Shown: piece after piece, positions 7,450 through 16,900 of the stretch
Position numbering within the stretch: the stretch's first letter is position 1
Layout: every line of letters starts with the position of its first letter
Source of the DNA: a virus
IMG/VR virus record: IMGVR_UViG_3300025120_000248
Location: 1-34,172 of that record
Direction: 5' to 3' (one strand)
Length of the DNA stretch: 34,172 nt
Notes under the pieces: generated by a model
What the model was told of the DNA's origin: nothing
What the model saw: only the letters and a program-made list of their open reading frames with translations
The model's database searches: none
Program-made: the position numbers and the translations under genes

Positions 7450-9960
7450 ATGAGTCTACACAATTATTTAAAAGGTGATGCGTCAACGCCAAAAGCACCG
7501 GGCAAAGACAAGAGCTGGGCCTTAACCAATCCAGGCCCCTACATAGGTACTGTAAAAGGAAACACAGATCCTAGCAGGATGGGTAGGTTGAGTGTGTTGA
7601 TACCGTCATTAGCACAGACCGGCAACGGTACATCAGACCAATTGATCACATGCGAATATCTGTCACCATTTTACGGTGCCAAGGGAGTACGGCACAACAT
7701 TCCAGGATCGGTAGAATACGAACACTCACAACACTCTTATGGTTTTTGGGCAGTACCACCTGATTTAGAAACAAAAGTATTGGTAATATTTGCAGAAGGC
7801 AAAATGAACCAGGCCTTTTGGATAGGTTGTGTACAGGATCCTTACACCAATCACATGATACCGGGAGTGGCATCAAGCACAAGAACACACGACAGTCTTG
7901 ATGGAACATTTGAAGGAGCAGACGCAGGGTTCCAGCAAGACAAACAATCAACATATGGATCGTTGAATGTTCCTGCAGGAGAATTGAACAGGGTATCAGT
8001 GGGTGCTTTACAGAATAACAATTATAATTCTACACCAAAACCCATACACCCATTTGCTGACATACTAGTAAAACAGGGATTGGGGGCAGACGACATACGT
8101 GGTAATACATCAAGTTCTGCACGTAGAGAATCACCTAGCCAGGTATTTGGTATAAGCACACCGGGTCGTAAAAATACAGGCACAACGAAACAACAAGTAG
8201 GACCCAAGGATTCAGAACTCACAGATTACGTTGTAAGAACACCAGGACATACCTTCACAATGGACGATGGAGCAATAGATGGATCAAACCAACTGACAAG
8301 ATTGAGAACAGCATCTGGACACCAGTTGCTTATGCATGACACCGAAGGAGTCGTTTACCTAGCCAATGGTTCAGGTAATGCATGGATAGAAATGAATAGC
8401 GATGGCAAGATAGATATCTATTCAGGAGTGGGCGGAATAAACATGCGTACACAAGGTGACTTTAACTTACACAGTGACGCCAACATCAACATGCACGCCG
8501 CAGGATCTGTAAGGATAGGTGCTGAGACAGACATGATAAATTCAGCATCGGCAATCTTTAACCTAGGAGACAAAGGAATATTCAACAGCTCACAGTCAGG
8601 ATCCATAAGAGATTTCGCCAGGGATGGATTGACGTCATTTACACCAGGGACACAACTGCATGGAGCAGGTGGATCAATCCATCTTGCAGGTGCACAGGTA
8701 CACATGAACTCAACAGGTGCAAGTTCAACTTGGGGACCAGGATGGCTGACAACGGACAAGGTGGGAATGACACCACGTGAAGAGGGAGATGTTGAATTAA
8801 CTAAGAAAGGAATCGAACCATTACAATCTTTTACAAAGAAAACAAATACAACAGTACACAGGTTTGTAACACACGAACCAATGCCGAGATTTAAAGGATT
8901 TACATCAGATGGACATCTGCCTAGCTTTGATCCTACAGATGACCAAATGGACACAAAGCAGTGGTACAGACTTTCCAGTACACCAGGCACAGTGGAATAC
9001 ATGGAACAGCAAAACAGATTGTCTAAGGTAGAAAGTATCAGGTTAGGACAGTTCCAAGCTGACGCAGAAAAATATTTAAAAAGCAAAATGGGCAACTCCA
9101 CCAACGCTATCAAGGCAAAGCAGATAGTATCAAACTTTGGTGACAAGTATGACAAAACTTTCAATATAATAAATCAGGCCAAGGGAAATTTTAAAGATAT
9201 AGATAGTATATCCAACAAGTTAAAGAACTTCAACCTAAGCGACTCAGTTACAGATGTTAAGAACAACCTAACGACACAGCTGACCAACCAGGTGATAGAA
9301 AGCATATCAGGGAACAATGCAGTTCAGTTGTTCAAGGACAACGTGTTTGTCAACAATGCTGGCAAGTTGTTCTCACTGGGTGATAGTAAAACAGGAAACG
9401 TTTTAGATGAATTCGGCACAAGCGGAAATGTATATGGCACATCTCTAAACAACGTGCTGAAAAATGTACAAGGTATCACAGGAAATTTAAACATAGGAAG
9501 CCTAGGATCAGTGGCGAACGACGTAAGCACGATCACAAACGTGTACAAGAATGTGATGGCAGGCAACATTACAAATGTAACACAGATATCAAGTATCGCA
9601 AACAAAGCCGTTGGGTTTTTCAAATCGCAAAAAGGTGGACCTGCAAACATGTACACGTCTCCATCAGGATTCTCCACAGTAATGAAATCAGTTGGTGCAT
9701 TTAAAACCAAGGCCGTCACTGCAATAAGCAGTTTCTTCTCAGGATTTAAATTCAGTGACATCAGACTCAAGGAAGACGTGCAATTAGTTGGCAAGTCACC
9801 CTCGGGCATCAACATATATTCGTTTAAATACAAACACACTGATGGAACATACGAGGGCGTGATGGCACAGGAAGTTCCATGGGCAAGAAAGATGACAGAC
9901 ACAGGATACTACATGGTAGACTACAACAAAGTGGATGTTGAATTTAGGAGATTGAACTAA
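7450..9960 (+). CDS. 5: gp5-like baseplate hub/spike protein with C-terminal S74 chaperone domain, no lysozyme domain seen
   Basis: Central spike of the tail. Residues about 28-140 form the gp5/VgrG OB-fold (YIGTVKGNTDPSRMGRLSVLIP region, FWAVPPDLETKVLVIF, AFWIGCVQD). Residues about 260-375 are a gp5C/VgrG-like beta-helix region (HTFTMDDG, TASGHQLLMHD, VYLANGSGNAWIEM, then alternating INMRT, FNLHS, INMHA, VRIGA). T4 gp5 has a lysozyme domain between these; here residues 145-255 are a polar linker with no lysozyme motif. Residues about 535-760 are helical and glycine/asparagine-rich. The end (768-836) matches the peptidase S74 intramolecular chaperone: SDIRLK with Ser769 and Lys774 at the spacing of the known catalytic dyad, then IYSFKY and GVMAQEV. 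Autocleavage before Ser769 would release about 68 residues. It is coupled to gp25 by TAATG. Confidence 0.85.
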   Translation: MSLHNYLKGDASTPKAPGKDKSWALTNPGPYIGTVKGNTDPSRMGRLSVLIPSLAQTGNGTSDQLITCEYLSPFYGAKGVRHNIPGSVEYEHSQHSYGFWAVPPDLETKVLVIFAEGKMNQAFWIGCVQDPYTNHMIPGVASSTRTHDSLDGTFEGADAGFQQDKQSTYGSLNVPAGELNRVSVGALQNNNYNSTPKPIHPFADILVKQGLGADDIRGNTSSSARRESPSQVFGISTPGRKNTGTTKQQVGPKDSELTDYVVRTPGHTFTMDDGAIDGSNQLTRLRTASGHQLLMHDTEGVVYLANGSGNAWIEMNSDGKIDIYSGVGGINMRTQGDFNLHSDANINMHAAGSVRIGAETDMINSASAIFNLGDKGIFNSSQSGSIRDFARDGLTSFTPGTQLHGAGGSIHLAGAQVHMNSTGASSTWGPGWLTTDKVGMTPREEGDVELTKKGIEPLQSFTKKTNTTVHRFVTHEPMPRFKGFTSDGHLPSFDPTDDQMDTKQWYRLSSTPGTVEYMEQQNRLSKVESIRLGQFQADAEKYLKSKMGNSTNAIKAKQIVSNFGDKYDKTFNIINQAKGNFKDIDSISNKLKNFNLSDSVTDVKNNLTTQLTNQVIESISGNNAVQLFKDNVFVNNAGKLFSLGDSKTGNVLDEFGTSGNVYGTSLNNVLKNVQGITGNLNIGSLGSVANDVSTITNVYKNVMAGNITNVTQISSIANKAVGFFKSQKGGPANMYTSPSGFSTVMKSVGAFKTKAVTAISSFFSGFKFSDIRLKEDVQLVGKSPSGINIYSFKYKHTDGTYEGVMAQEVPWARKMTDTGYYMVDYNKVDVEFRRLN
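9751..9957 (+). other. Peptidase S74 (intramolecular chaperone) domain at the end of the gp5-like spike
   Basis: Covers residues 768-836 of the spike protein. The sequence SDIRLKEDV, followed by a strand pair with IYSFKY and GVMAQEV, is the S74 signature. In endosialidases and phage fibres this domain drives trimer folding and then cuts itself off before the Ser of SDxRLK. The domain is near the minimum S74 length, with only a short stretch after GVMAQEV. Confidence 0.8.
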
Positions 9961-10373
9961 TGGCATATGGAGATAATTCATCAGGATCTGATCCAAACAA
10001 CTCGATAACTTTCAAAGGTTTCAGTTCGAGAGCCAATCAAACAAGTTTCAAACTGTATGACTTTGAGGTTGCCAAACAAGATCTAATTAACAGATTGAGC
10101 ATACGTAAGGGCGAGCGAGTAGAAAATCCAGAATTTGGCACTATCATATATGATGCCATATTTGAACCGTTTACAGAGGCACTTAAAGATGCCATAGTTG
10201 AGGATGTCACAGCTAACCTAAATGCTGATCCACGTATAAGCACAGAAGAAATAATAGTTTCTGAAGCAGATAAGGGTATAGCCATACAGGCTACAATAAC
10301 GTATGTACCTCTCAATATCACAGAGAAATTGAGATTTAACTTCGATGAAAATTCGTTGTTACGCCTATCTTAA
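9960..10373 (+). CDS. 25: Baseplate wedge protein gp25
   Basis: A 137-residue member of the gp25/gpW-like family (T4 gp25 has 132), which with gp6 and gp53 forms the conserved wedge core and touches the sheath. Diagnostic stretches are the dLINRLSIRKGERVENPEFG region (residues 41-60), a YDAIFEPF motif, and the beta hairpin ending LRFNFD. The start codon overlaps the spike gene's stop (TAATG, 9958-9962), with AGGAG a few bases upstream. The family is widely conserved in contractile tails, so the call is secure. A late promoter follows within the 42-base gap before gp6. Confidence 0.93.
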   Translation: MAYGDNSSGSDPNNSITFKGFSSRANQTSFKLYDFEVAKQDLINRLSIRKGERVENPEFGTIIYDAIFEPFTEALKDAIVEDVTANLNADPRISTEEIIVSEADKGIAIQATITYVPLNITEKLRFNFDENSLLRLS

Positions 10374-10393
10374 AGTACGCACTTAATTTAATA

Positions 10394-10401
10394 TATAAAT
10401 A
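10394..10401 (+). promoter_or_regulatory. T4-type late promoter upstream of gp6
   Basis: Exact TATAAATA within ATATATAAATATCC. It ends only 14 bases before the gp6 ATG at 10416, so transcription should begin about 8-9 bases upstream of the start codon. No ribosome-binding site is visible in that space. It would give gp6 and the giant downstream gene their own late transcript. Confidence 0.8.
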
Positions 10402-10415
10402 TCCATACAAACAGT

Positions 10416-13400
10416 ATGGCCACAACAGATAGACAGAACCGATTATTAGTTGCCGAAGATTGGAGAAAGATCTACCAATCATTCCAGCAGGCAGATTTCA
10501 AATCCTACGACTTCGAGACATTGAGAAGAACAATGGTAGCATATCTCAAAGAGAACTACCCAGATGATTTCAACGATTTTGTTGAGAGTTCTGAATATGT
10601 TGCACTGATAGATTTGATTGCTTACATATCTCAAGCACTTTCATTTAGAGTAGATTTAAATGCTAGGGAAAATTTCTTAGAAACAGCGGAGAGAAGGAAT
10701 TCAGTCCTTAGATTAGCAAGGCTTATAAATTACAATGCAAAAAGAAATTTACCAGCGACAGGACTTTTAAAAGTTAACACTATATCAACTACACAAGATG
10801 TACTTGATTCTTCAGGAACTAATTTATCTAACAGCACAATTATTTGGAACGACAGTGCAAACTCAAATTACAGAGAACAGTTTACAGCAATATTAAATGC
10901 CGCTAACCAGACAGGACAGTTGTTTGGCAATCCTAGAGAGTCGGCAAAAATAGGTGGCATAGATACAGAGGTTTACACATTAAGTTCTACACAATTGGAT
11001 GTACCGGTTTTTGGATTTACAAAAGCTATTGGTGGAACCAATAGAAAATTTGAAATTGTACCAAGCACAATAAACAAGTCAGAAACCATATTTGAATCTG
11101 CTCCCGTGCCAGGTACAGGGCTGACATACACATATAGATCAGATGGCTCTGGAGATTCTTCAAACACCACAGGTTTTTTCTTTCTTTTCAAACAAGGAAC
11201 TTTAGAAAGTCAAACTTTTTCAGTAGACACAGCCATAACAAATTATGTCAAAAGTTTTTCTACTTCCAACATAAATGACACTGACGTCTGGTTGTACAAA
11301 CTAGATCAATTTGGGCAAGTGTCTGAAGAATGGACTAAGATACCATCATTCACAGGAAACAATGCGATTTACAATTCACTAGCAAAATCAGAAAGAAATT
11401 CTTTCAATGTTGTTACAAAAGTTAATGATGCTATTGACCTTGTGTTTGGTGACGGGAATTTTTCTAACCTACCTTTAGGAGATTTTAGAACATATTACAG
11501 AACTAGTGACAACAGCAAATATGCAATACAACCAGCAGATATGCAAAGTGTAGTATTGAATCTTCCGTACACGGATAATAACGGAGCACTACAAACACTG
11601 ACTATGACCATGGGCTTAAGGTCATCAGTGTACAACAGTTCTGCAACAGAATCAAATGCTTCTATCAAAGAAAAAGCAGGACAAGTATATTATTCACAAA
11701 ACAGAATGATTACTGCTGAAGATTATCAAGTGGTACCGCTTTCAGCATCACAGGAAATTGTAAAAGTTAGATCAGTAAACAGATCAGCATCTGGAATATC
11801 AAGAGCAAAAGAAATTCTTGATCCAACAGGTGCATATTCAAATGTCAATGTATTTGCCGAAGACGGAATTCTTTACAGAGAAGAAAGCACACAGCAGTTT
11901 ACATTTACTTTCAACGATAGAGGTAACATACAGTCAACTATTGATACAGCGGTTGAGTCAAAATTAAAAGAAGCATATGCACGTCAATTTTATTATTTGA
12001 AATATACTGCAAAAGATTTAAGTAACCTGTCTGCAACATGGAATTCAACAACAACTTCAACTAATACAAACACTGGATACTTTACTTCAGGCGGCGCATT
12101 GGTTGTTGGAGAGTACGCAACATCAAACTTTAAATTTGCAAAACCAGGTGCACTTGTAAAATTTACATCACCAGATACTAGAGAATTTTTTAACAACTCA
12201 TTAGTGACAGCAGGTACCGACAATGCAGAAAATAGATCATGGGCCAAAATAGGTGCAGTGGTGCTTGACGGAGCCAATGCCGGTGTAGGAAACCTAGAGG
12301 ATGGAACAGGTCCGGTTACACTTAACAATGTTATACCAAATGGAGCAATAGTTAATTCATTAATACCAGCATTTACAACATCATTTTCAGCAACTCTTGA
12401 AGCAGATTTAATCAACAGGATTGTGGAATATGAGGAGTTTGGACTTAGGTATGATCAAGATTCTGAGGAATGGAAGGTTATTACATCAACAAATTTAAGT
12501 TCCAGCTCAGTATTCAGCACAGCAAGGCAAGGTGATACATCAGGCACTAATCTAGATGCCAGTTGGTGGTTCAAATTTGCTAATGATGGAAACACTTACA
12601 CAGTGACATATAGAAAATTAGATTATATATTTGAATCAGAAGCACAAAACAAGTTTCACTATGACATTGAAGAAAACATTTTTGACTACAAAACAGGAAA
12701 AAGTGTTAAGGACACTGTAAAAATTTTAAAAACAAACTCTATTGTGTCAACAGGTAACTCAATTGGATATACAATACCGTGGCAAGTTGTAGACACAGTG
12801 ACTGAAGCAGACGGATTTCAGGACAATAGAAAAGTAAAAGTTGGTTTTTTTGATGATGACGATGATGGTGTAGTAGACAATCCAGAACTATTTGACATTA
12901 TAGTTGAGCCAGACACGAGTGCAACAACTAAATTTGTGTTCTTTGAGAAGTACATATCTTATGACACAATAGAAAGATTTAAACCTTACGCGGCAACAAA
13001 TTTTTTAGTTTCCAAAAACGAAGCAGACATAACACTTTCTGCTATCACGTACACAGACGGGCAGTTGTTTTATTTTTATGATGAAGAAGAAGACGTAATT
13101 AAAAAATACAGTTCAACCACAAACACGCTAACAACAACTACAGATTACATAGCTAGAAGAGGTAGAAGTTCTATGAATTTCCAATACACTCATCACGCTG
13201 GACAAGAAACTAGAATTGATCCTAGTGTGTCAAATATTGTTGATATCTACATGTTAGAAAGAACATATGACAACTTATTTAGAATATGGTTGCAGGACGG
13301 TGGCACAAAACCTACAGAATCAACATCAGATCAGTTAAGAATTAATTACTCTGGAAAACTTAATCCCTTGAAATCATTATCAGATCAAATTATATTCCAC

Positions 13401-13904
13401 CCAGTAAAATACAAAATACTATTTGGGTCAAATGCAGACGAAGAACTACAAGCAACATTTAAAGTTGTAAAAAACAAAAATACTAATGTTACAGATGCAG
13501 TAATTAAGACAAGAGTAATACAAGCTATAAATGAGTTCTTTGCACTGGACAACTGGGATTTTGGAGATGCATTTTATTTTACAGAATTAGCCGCTTACAT
13601 ACACAATCAACTTGCTCCAGATTTGCTTACAGCAGTTATTGTACCTAATCAATCAGGACAGACATTTGGGTCTCTGTTCCAGATCAATTCCGCGGCAGAC
13701 GAAATTTTTATCAGTGGGGCCACCGTTGATGATGTTTCGATTATTACAGCACTAGGAGCCAATCAATTGGCGGCTTCAGGTACAGTGGTAACGTCAACAT
13801 CAACTGCCACAACCAACACCACAACAGGATCAGCAGTGTCAGGCTCTACTACAACAGGTACCGGTTCAAGTTCAAGTTCCGGCAGTAGTGGATCAGGATA
13901 CTAA
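10416..13904 (+). CDS. 6: Baseplate wedge protein gp6, enlarged (1162 aa)
   Basis: Central wedge protein that dimerises into the ring around the hub. The N-terminal part (FKSYDFETLRRTMVAYLKE, then FVESSEYVALIDLIAYI, then ARENFLETAERRNSVLRLA, residues about 28-110) is the conserved gp6/gpJ-like baseplate core. T4 gp6 has 660 residues, so about 500 extra are present, mostly in the middle and C-terminal half. One insert holds an aspartate run FFDDDDDGVVDNPELFD near residue 814, resembling a calcium-binding DxDxDG loop. The C-terminal part (about 1030-1130) again looks like wedge core (KIRVIQAINEFF-like helix, TELAAYIHNQLAPDL). The last 40 residues are Ser/Thr/Gly low complexity ending SGSGY. Its stop overlaps the giant gene's start as TAATG. 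Confidence 0.88.
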   Translation: MATTDRQNRLLVAEDWRKIYQSFQQADFKSYDFETLRRTMVAYLKENYPDDFNDFVESSEYVALIDLIAYISQALSFRVDLNARENFLETAERRNSVLRLARLINYNAKRNLPATGLLKVNTISTTQDVLDSSGTNLSNSTIIWNDSANSNYREQFTAILNAANQTGQLFGNPRESAKIGGIDTEVYTLSSTQLDVPVFGFTKAIGGTNRKFEIVPSTINKSETIFESAPVPGTGLTYTYRSDGSGDSSNTTGFFFLFKQGTLESQTFSVDTAITNYVKSFSTSNINDTDVWLYKLDQFGQVSEEWTKIPSFTGNNAIYNSLAKSERNSFNVVTKVNDAIDLVFGDGNFSNLPLGDFRTYYRTSDNSKYAIQPADMQSVVLNLPYTDNNGALQTLTMTMGLRSSVYNSSATESNASIKEKAGQVYYSQNRMITAEDYQVVPLSASQEIVKVRSVNRSASGISRAKEILDPTGAYSNVNVFAEDGILYREESTQQFTFTFNDRGNIQSTIDTAVESKLKEAYARQFYYLKYTAKDLSNLSATWNSTTTSTNTNTGYFTSGGALVVGEYATSNFKFAKPGALVKFTSPDTREFFNNSLVTAGTDNAENRSWAKIGAVVLDGANAGVGNLEDGTGPVTLNNVIPNGAIVNSLIPAFTTSFSATLEADLINRIVEYEEFGLRYDQDSEEWKVITSTNLSSSSVFSTARQGDTSGTNLDASWWFKFANDGNTYTVTYRKLDYIFESEAQNKFHYDIEENIFDYKTGKSVKDTVKILKTNSIVSTGNSIGYTIPWQVVDTVTEADGFQDNRKVKVGFFDDDDDGVVDNPELFDIIVEPDTSATTKFVFFEKYISYDTIERFKPYAATNFLVSKNEADITLSAITYTDGQLFYFYDEEEDVIKKYSSTTNTLTTTTDYIARRGRSSMNFQYTHHAGQETRIDPSVSNIVDIYMLERTYDNLFRIWLQDGGTKPTESTSDQLRINYSGKLNPLKSLSDQIIFHPVKYKILFGSNADEELQATFKVVKNKNTNVTDAVIKTRVIQAINEFFALDNWDFGDAFYFTELAAYIHNQLAPDLLTAVIVPNQSGQTFGSLFQINSAADEIFISGATVDDVSIITALGANQLAASGTVVTSTSTATTNTTTGSAVSGSTTTGTGSSSSSGSSGSGY

Positions 13905-16900
13905 TGGCAGATAACACAACAAACTCACTAACAAATAACGAAGTTGTCAAACAGGGCAACAACGAGTACAGACGAACTGTACAGCACCTCCCTGCGTTTT
14001 ACAGAACAGATTCTAACCAAAGATTTCTATCAAGCACACTTGATCCTTTGGTGCAGAAAGGTGCACTGGAGAGATTAGATGGATTTATAGGAAGACAAGA
14101 TTCCTATACCAGAGATGTTAAAGATAGATATCTAACTGCAACAAACAGAGACAGGATGGCGTATCAGTTGGAACCTGCTGTCACATATACCGACAAAGAC
14201 ACAACTTCGGTAAATCCAGAAGACCAGGTCAAATTTACGGGCACATATGATGATTACATAAATCAAATAAAATATTTTGGCGGAAAGATTGATAATCATG
14301 ATCGACTAAACAAAGAAACTGTATACAGTTGGAACCCGGCCATAGATTACGACAAGCTAATAAATTACAGAGAATACTACTGGATACCGGAAGGTGTAAA
14401 TGCAATAGAAATTGATTCGGTGGGTCCATCGGCAGTGGCAGAGTACAAAGTTGAAGTATCAAAGGACGACGGTAGTTCGGCAAAGGCCTACGTTTTCCCA
14501 CACAGAGAAAATGAAACGAATCCTATTATAAAACTGTACAGGGGAAATACATACAAATTTAACGTAGACGCTCAAGGTCATCCTTTCTATATCATGACTG
14601 AACCATACAAAAGCATGGTGGCGGAAGATGGATCGTCATCTACATTGTGGACGACTGGAGTTACAAACAATGGTGCTGATCAAGGCACAGTAACCTTCAC
14701 AGTTCCAACTACAGGCACTATACCAAACACTTTATATTATCAATGCGGAAACCATGATGCCATGTACGGTATCTTACAAATCAGAGATGTTACAACTCTA
14801 GCAAACATAAATCCAGAAGATGAAATAATAGGGGTAAAAAATTACAGCCTTAGAACAGTAGATTTGTCTAATGGCATGAAAATAAAATTTACTACAGACA
14901 AACTTACTTCAGGTTCATCTTACAAAACAAAAGAATATTATGTTGAAGGAGTTGGAGACTCAATCACATTGACAGATGTTGAAGATTTGATAGCACCAGG
15001 CAGTTACTCAAAAGAAAGCACAATCGCTTATGACTCTGTTGCTTATGATACTAGACCTTACGCAAAATCATTCTTTACTCCTGTAGCCCAGGATTATATT
15101 ACAATTAAAAGAGATTCCAGAGACCAAAATGCATGGTCAAGGTATAATAGATGGTTTCATAGATCAATTATTGAAGAGACTGGAAGAATAAACGGATACA
15201 CTCCATCGCTAGACGAAGGTGATAGAGCAAAGAGACCAATTATAGAATTTGATTCAGGACTTGCACTTTACAATCACGGTACAGTTGCAAAAAAATCAGT
15301 TACACTGTTTGACACTGTCACGAAAGATGCCTTTAGCACCATAAGTCAACAAACTGGTTACATAGTTGACGGACTGGCACTTGCAGACGGAATGAGAATT
15401 ATATTTGCGGGCGATACAGACCCAATTGTAAAGAATAGGATATACAAAATTAATTTTGCAACAGCAGGCGATAGCACACAGGTTATATCGCTTACTCCAG
15501 AAGACGACAGTGTACCAGCCGACAAGGACAGCATTTTCATAGAATTTGGAACTGTCAACACAGGTAAAACTTTCTATTATGATAGTGCTACTACAAGTTG
15601 GGTAGAAGCACAACAGAAAACAAAGGTTAATCAACAACCATTATTTGGTATGTGGGACAACACACATACAAGTTTTGATGATGCGACTGTATATCCTGGT
15701 TCAACGTTTGCAGGAGCAAAAGTTTTCGAATTTGCAACTTCAGATACAGCAATTAAAGACACTGTGTTAGGCATAAAAGTAAAATACAATACAATCAACA
15801 ATATTGGTGATATTGTTTTTGATTCAGATCATACTTCTGGAACATTTACATACAAAGTTGGCGCAAAAACAATTACTAAAAATTTAGCAGAAGGACATTT
15901 ACATTACACAACTAGCAGAGAAAGACACAACTCTAGAAGTGCTTGGGTAAAAAGAACAATTGACAGCAAACAGAGAGTAATAAGAACTGTAATTGTAGAT
16001 AAAACAGAAAAGAAACTTTTTCCAATAGACGTCTATAAAAATTCAGCCTCATTAACAGACTTAGAAGTTTCGGTGTCTGTCAACGGTAAAAGAAAGACAC
16101 TTACAACAGATTATCTACTGGTAAATGGTGCAACTAACAAATATGTTAAGTTTGTAAAAGATTTAGCAGAAAATGATCAAATTAGAATTGCAAGTTACAG
16201 CAGTGCTGACAAAATACAAAACAAAGGCATTTACGAAATGCCTGATAATTTGTCCCATAATGGTCTTAACCAACAACTAGGAACATTTACGTACGGACAG
16301 ATACTAGGACATGTCCGAGATATTTTAGATAGAAATCAGGATGTTACAGGAACAATACCTGGAGTTTGTAACCTAAGGGACAAGGCAAATGCAAGATTAA
16401 AAGGCGGAAGCATACAGCAACACGAAAGTTCATTACTACCAGCAGTATTTGGCTTAATAGACCAGGAAGCCAATGTAATGACCTCAATCGACTATGTAAA
16501 TTTAGAATACGAAAAATGGTACAACGCATTCCTAACACATGCGATGGGAACAGCATATGAAGGCATAGCCGCAGATAGAGTTGACGAGATAATCACTGCT
16601 ATCACACTTGGTAGAAAAAGTTCTTTTCCTTTCTACTACGAGGACATGGTGGGATGGGGAGAAAATGTTTCAACTAGAACTTATACAGTACAAGGCAGTT
16701 TGCAAACAGAGTACGCTTTAGACTCACAACATGATATTACAACAACAAGTAACAGGGCAGTTTATGTTTTCCTAAATGATGTGCAATTAATTTTAGGAAG
16801 TGATTACACTTTCAGCACATTAGATGATAGTGTAAACATTACAGCTACACTTGCCGCAGGTGACATCATAAAAATTAAAGATTATGCAGACACAACTGGC

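Noticed and set aside
7880-8220. Lysozyme domain between the OB-fold and the beta-helix of the spike
   Set aside because: I looked for a T4-lysozyme-like Glu-8aa-Asp-5aa-Thr arrangement and found only polar, Ser/Thr/Pro-rich linker sequence.
8418-9164. Long antisense frame (248 aa) within the spike gene, with others at 9324-9902 and 28192-28926
   Set aside because: They run opposite to well-supported virion genes, are rich in Cys/Pro/Val/Leu from reversed codons, have no ribosome-binding site and show no family motif. They are shadows of the sense frames.
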